DNA of 5,448 nt, from assembly GCA_021812745.1 (NCBI GenBank), contig JAKAMS010000196.1:1-5448 (forward strand), written 5' to 3'. Position numbers and translations under genes: made by a program. A model generated the notes under the pieces. That model saw only the letters and a program-made list of their open reading frames with translations, was not told the DNA's origin and did no database searches. This stretch comes from Bacteroidota bacterium (GTDB taxonomy: Bacteria > Bacteroidota > Ignavibacteria > Ignavibacteriales > Melioribacteraceae). Below are positions 5,138 through 5,448 of the stretch, piece after piece; the stretch's first letter is position 1, and each line of letters opens with the position of its first letter.

Positions 5138-5220
5138 AAAAATAAAGTTGTGTTGGTAATTGCTGCATTGTTGTTCTGGGCTTCGGCTTAGGCGCAAAGT
5201 CGTTATATGGCAAAAATAAA

Positions 5221-5256
5221 TTGAAAGTATAAATGAGATAGACTATATTTGGTCTA
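5221..5256 (+). promoter_or_regulatory. Promoter and overlapping operator of the antitoxin gene
   Basis: TTGAAA (5221-5226), a 17-bp spacer and TATATT (5244-5249) form a good sigma70-type promoter. TATATTTG (5244-5251) also fits the Bacteroidota -7 box TAnnTTTG, with ATTG 20 bp upstream in the -33 position. The inverted repeat TAGAC (5239-5243) / GTCTA (5252-5256) brackets the -10 box. This is where a Phd-type antitoxin, alone or with its toxin, would bind to repress its own operon. Transcription would start near 5256, before the AAGGA ribosome binding site. Having its own promoter is typical of toxin-antitoxin cassettes. Confidence 0.6.
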
Positions 5257-5271
5257 AAAAAGGACTGTGAT

Positions 5272-5448
5272 ATGAGAATGAGTGAAGCGGTAAAATCAAT
5301 CAGTTTTTTAAAAGCTAATGCTGCTAATATGATTGAGGAAATCAATAAAAATCAAAAAACTTATGTTATTACTCAAAATGGTGAAGCAAAAGTTATTGTT
5401 CAAGACATAAAAGTTTATGAAAAGACACAAGAGACAATGGCAATGTTA
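5272..5448 (+). CDS. Phd/YefM-family type II antitoxin, 5' part
   Basis: The frame is open for 59 codons from the ATG at 5272 to the window end. AAGGA at 5260-5264 lies 7 bp before the start. The sequence follows the Phd/YefM N-terminal DNA-binding domain: SEAVKSISFLKANAANMIEEI (split as SEAVKSISFLK 4-14 and ANAANMIEEI 15-24), then YVITQNGEAKVIVQDIKVYE (31-50), with the family's hallmark 'TQNGEAKVV' turn, and TQETMAML (52-59). Such proteins dimerise, bind the operator upstream of their gene and neutralise a RelE/ParE-type toxin through a disordered C-terminus. The toxin gene is expected directly downstream but lies outside the window. The call is firm for the family and open for the toxin partner. 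An in-frame ATG at 5278 is a second possible start. Confidence 0.93.
   Translation, partial: MRMSEAVKSISFLKANAANMIEEINKNQKTYVITQNGEAKVIVQDIKVYEKTQETMAML

Larger units (their letters stand above)
4000..5202 (+). mobile_element. Candidate integron gene cassette carrying the TIR-like gene
   Basis: The layout is that of a gene cassette. A core site lies immediately before a single gene, the leader is very short (13 bp), the stop codon is followed after 7 bp by an attC-like R'' box, and a second core site (GTTATAT, 5202-5208) is followed by a new unit with its own gene in the same orientation. The mismatch between ACCTAAC and the downstream GTTATAT is expected, because the last six bases of an integrated attC come from the next cassette. 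The unit is about 1.2 kb, normal for a cassette except for its long attC. The known requirement not seen is an integrase gene, so this would be the interior or remnant of an array, or a cassette at a secondary site. Confidence 0.5.
4965..5208 (+). repeat. attC-like recombination site, unusually long and multi-hairpin
   Basis: ACCTAAC (4965-4971) fits the R'' consensus RYYYAAC. It is followed by a 5-nt spacer and TTTCAGCCCGACCGC, much like the left arm of classical attC sites such as that of aadA cassettes (TAAC, 5 nt, GTTCAAGCCGAC). The right end, GGCTTAGGCGCAAAGTCGTTATAT (split: GGCTTAGGCGC at 5185-5195, GTTATAT at 5202-5208), resembles the right arm of the same sites (GGCTTAACTCAAGCGTTA). 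Between them TTTCA-gcc-CGACCG (4977-4990) pairs with CGGTCG-tag-TGAAA (5021-5034), with symmetrical 3-nt internal loops, and two further hairpins follow. Known attC sites are mostly about 57-141 bp. At about 244 bp this would be an oversized one or one with an insertion in its terminal loop. Confidence 0.5.

Noticed and set aside
5136..5345. 69-codon minus-strand frame
   Set aside because: It runs antisense through the antitoxin start, promoter and operator, with no recognisable protein features.

Overview
The window is AT-rich DNA from a free-living bacterium. It probably belongs to the Bacteroidota/Chlorobiota/Ignavibacteriota (FCB) side of the tree. The clues are the mix of DUF4097 and DUF4382 secreted proteins, the Bacteroidota-like PAP2 phosphatase, and a promoter (5221-5251) that fits both the sigma70 consensus and the Bacteroidota -7 box TAnnTTTG. 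This placement is inferred from style and not proven.

Left part (1-2046), ordinary chromosome. A DUF4097 exported protein runs leftward out of the window. Divergent from it is a tight three-gene operon: the fluoride channel crcB/fluC (TTG start), a DUF190 PII-like protein 3 bp downstream, and a secreted or membrane PAP2 phosphatase 9 bp further on. No fluoride riboswitch is visible.

Middle (2047-4012), repeat-rich spacer around one gene. A palindrome built from a tandem 14-bp unit follows the operon. Next comes a degenerate 21-bp tandem array (about 15 units) that still reads as a decaying seven-residue peptide repeat. A DUF4382 lipoprotein gene follows, then a 110-bp element bounded by near-perfect 21-bp inverted repeats, which looks like a MITE or IS remnant. 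About 350 bp without a gene ends in a large imperfect palindrome.

Right part (4000-5448), the most interesting region. A single gene for a TIR/deoxyribosyltransferase-like protein has integron gene-cassette layout. A GTTAGGA core site lies 7 bp before its start codon and an ACCTAAC site lies 7 bp after its stop codon. These two pair 6 of 7 as the R' and R'' boxes of one attC would. The attC-like region after the gene is unusually long (about 244 bp) and holds several nested hairpins. It ends in a second core site, GTTATAT, after which a new cassette-like unit begins: a Phd/YefM-type antitoxin with its own promoter and an overlapping inverted-repeat operator, cut off by the window end. Antitoxin-toxin pairs and single small genes are typical integron cargo. 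A TIR-like protein beside one suggests a defence-type cassette array, although no integrase gene is in view.
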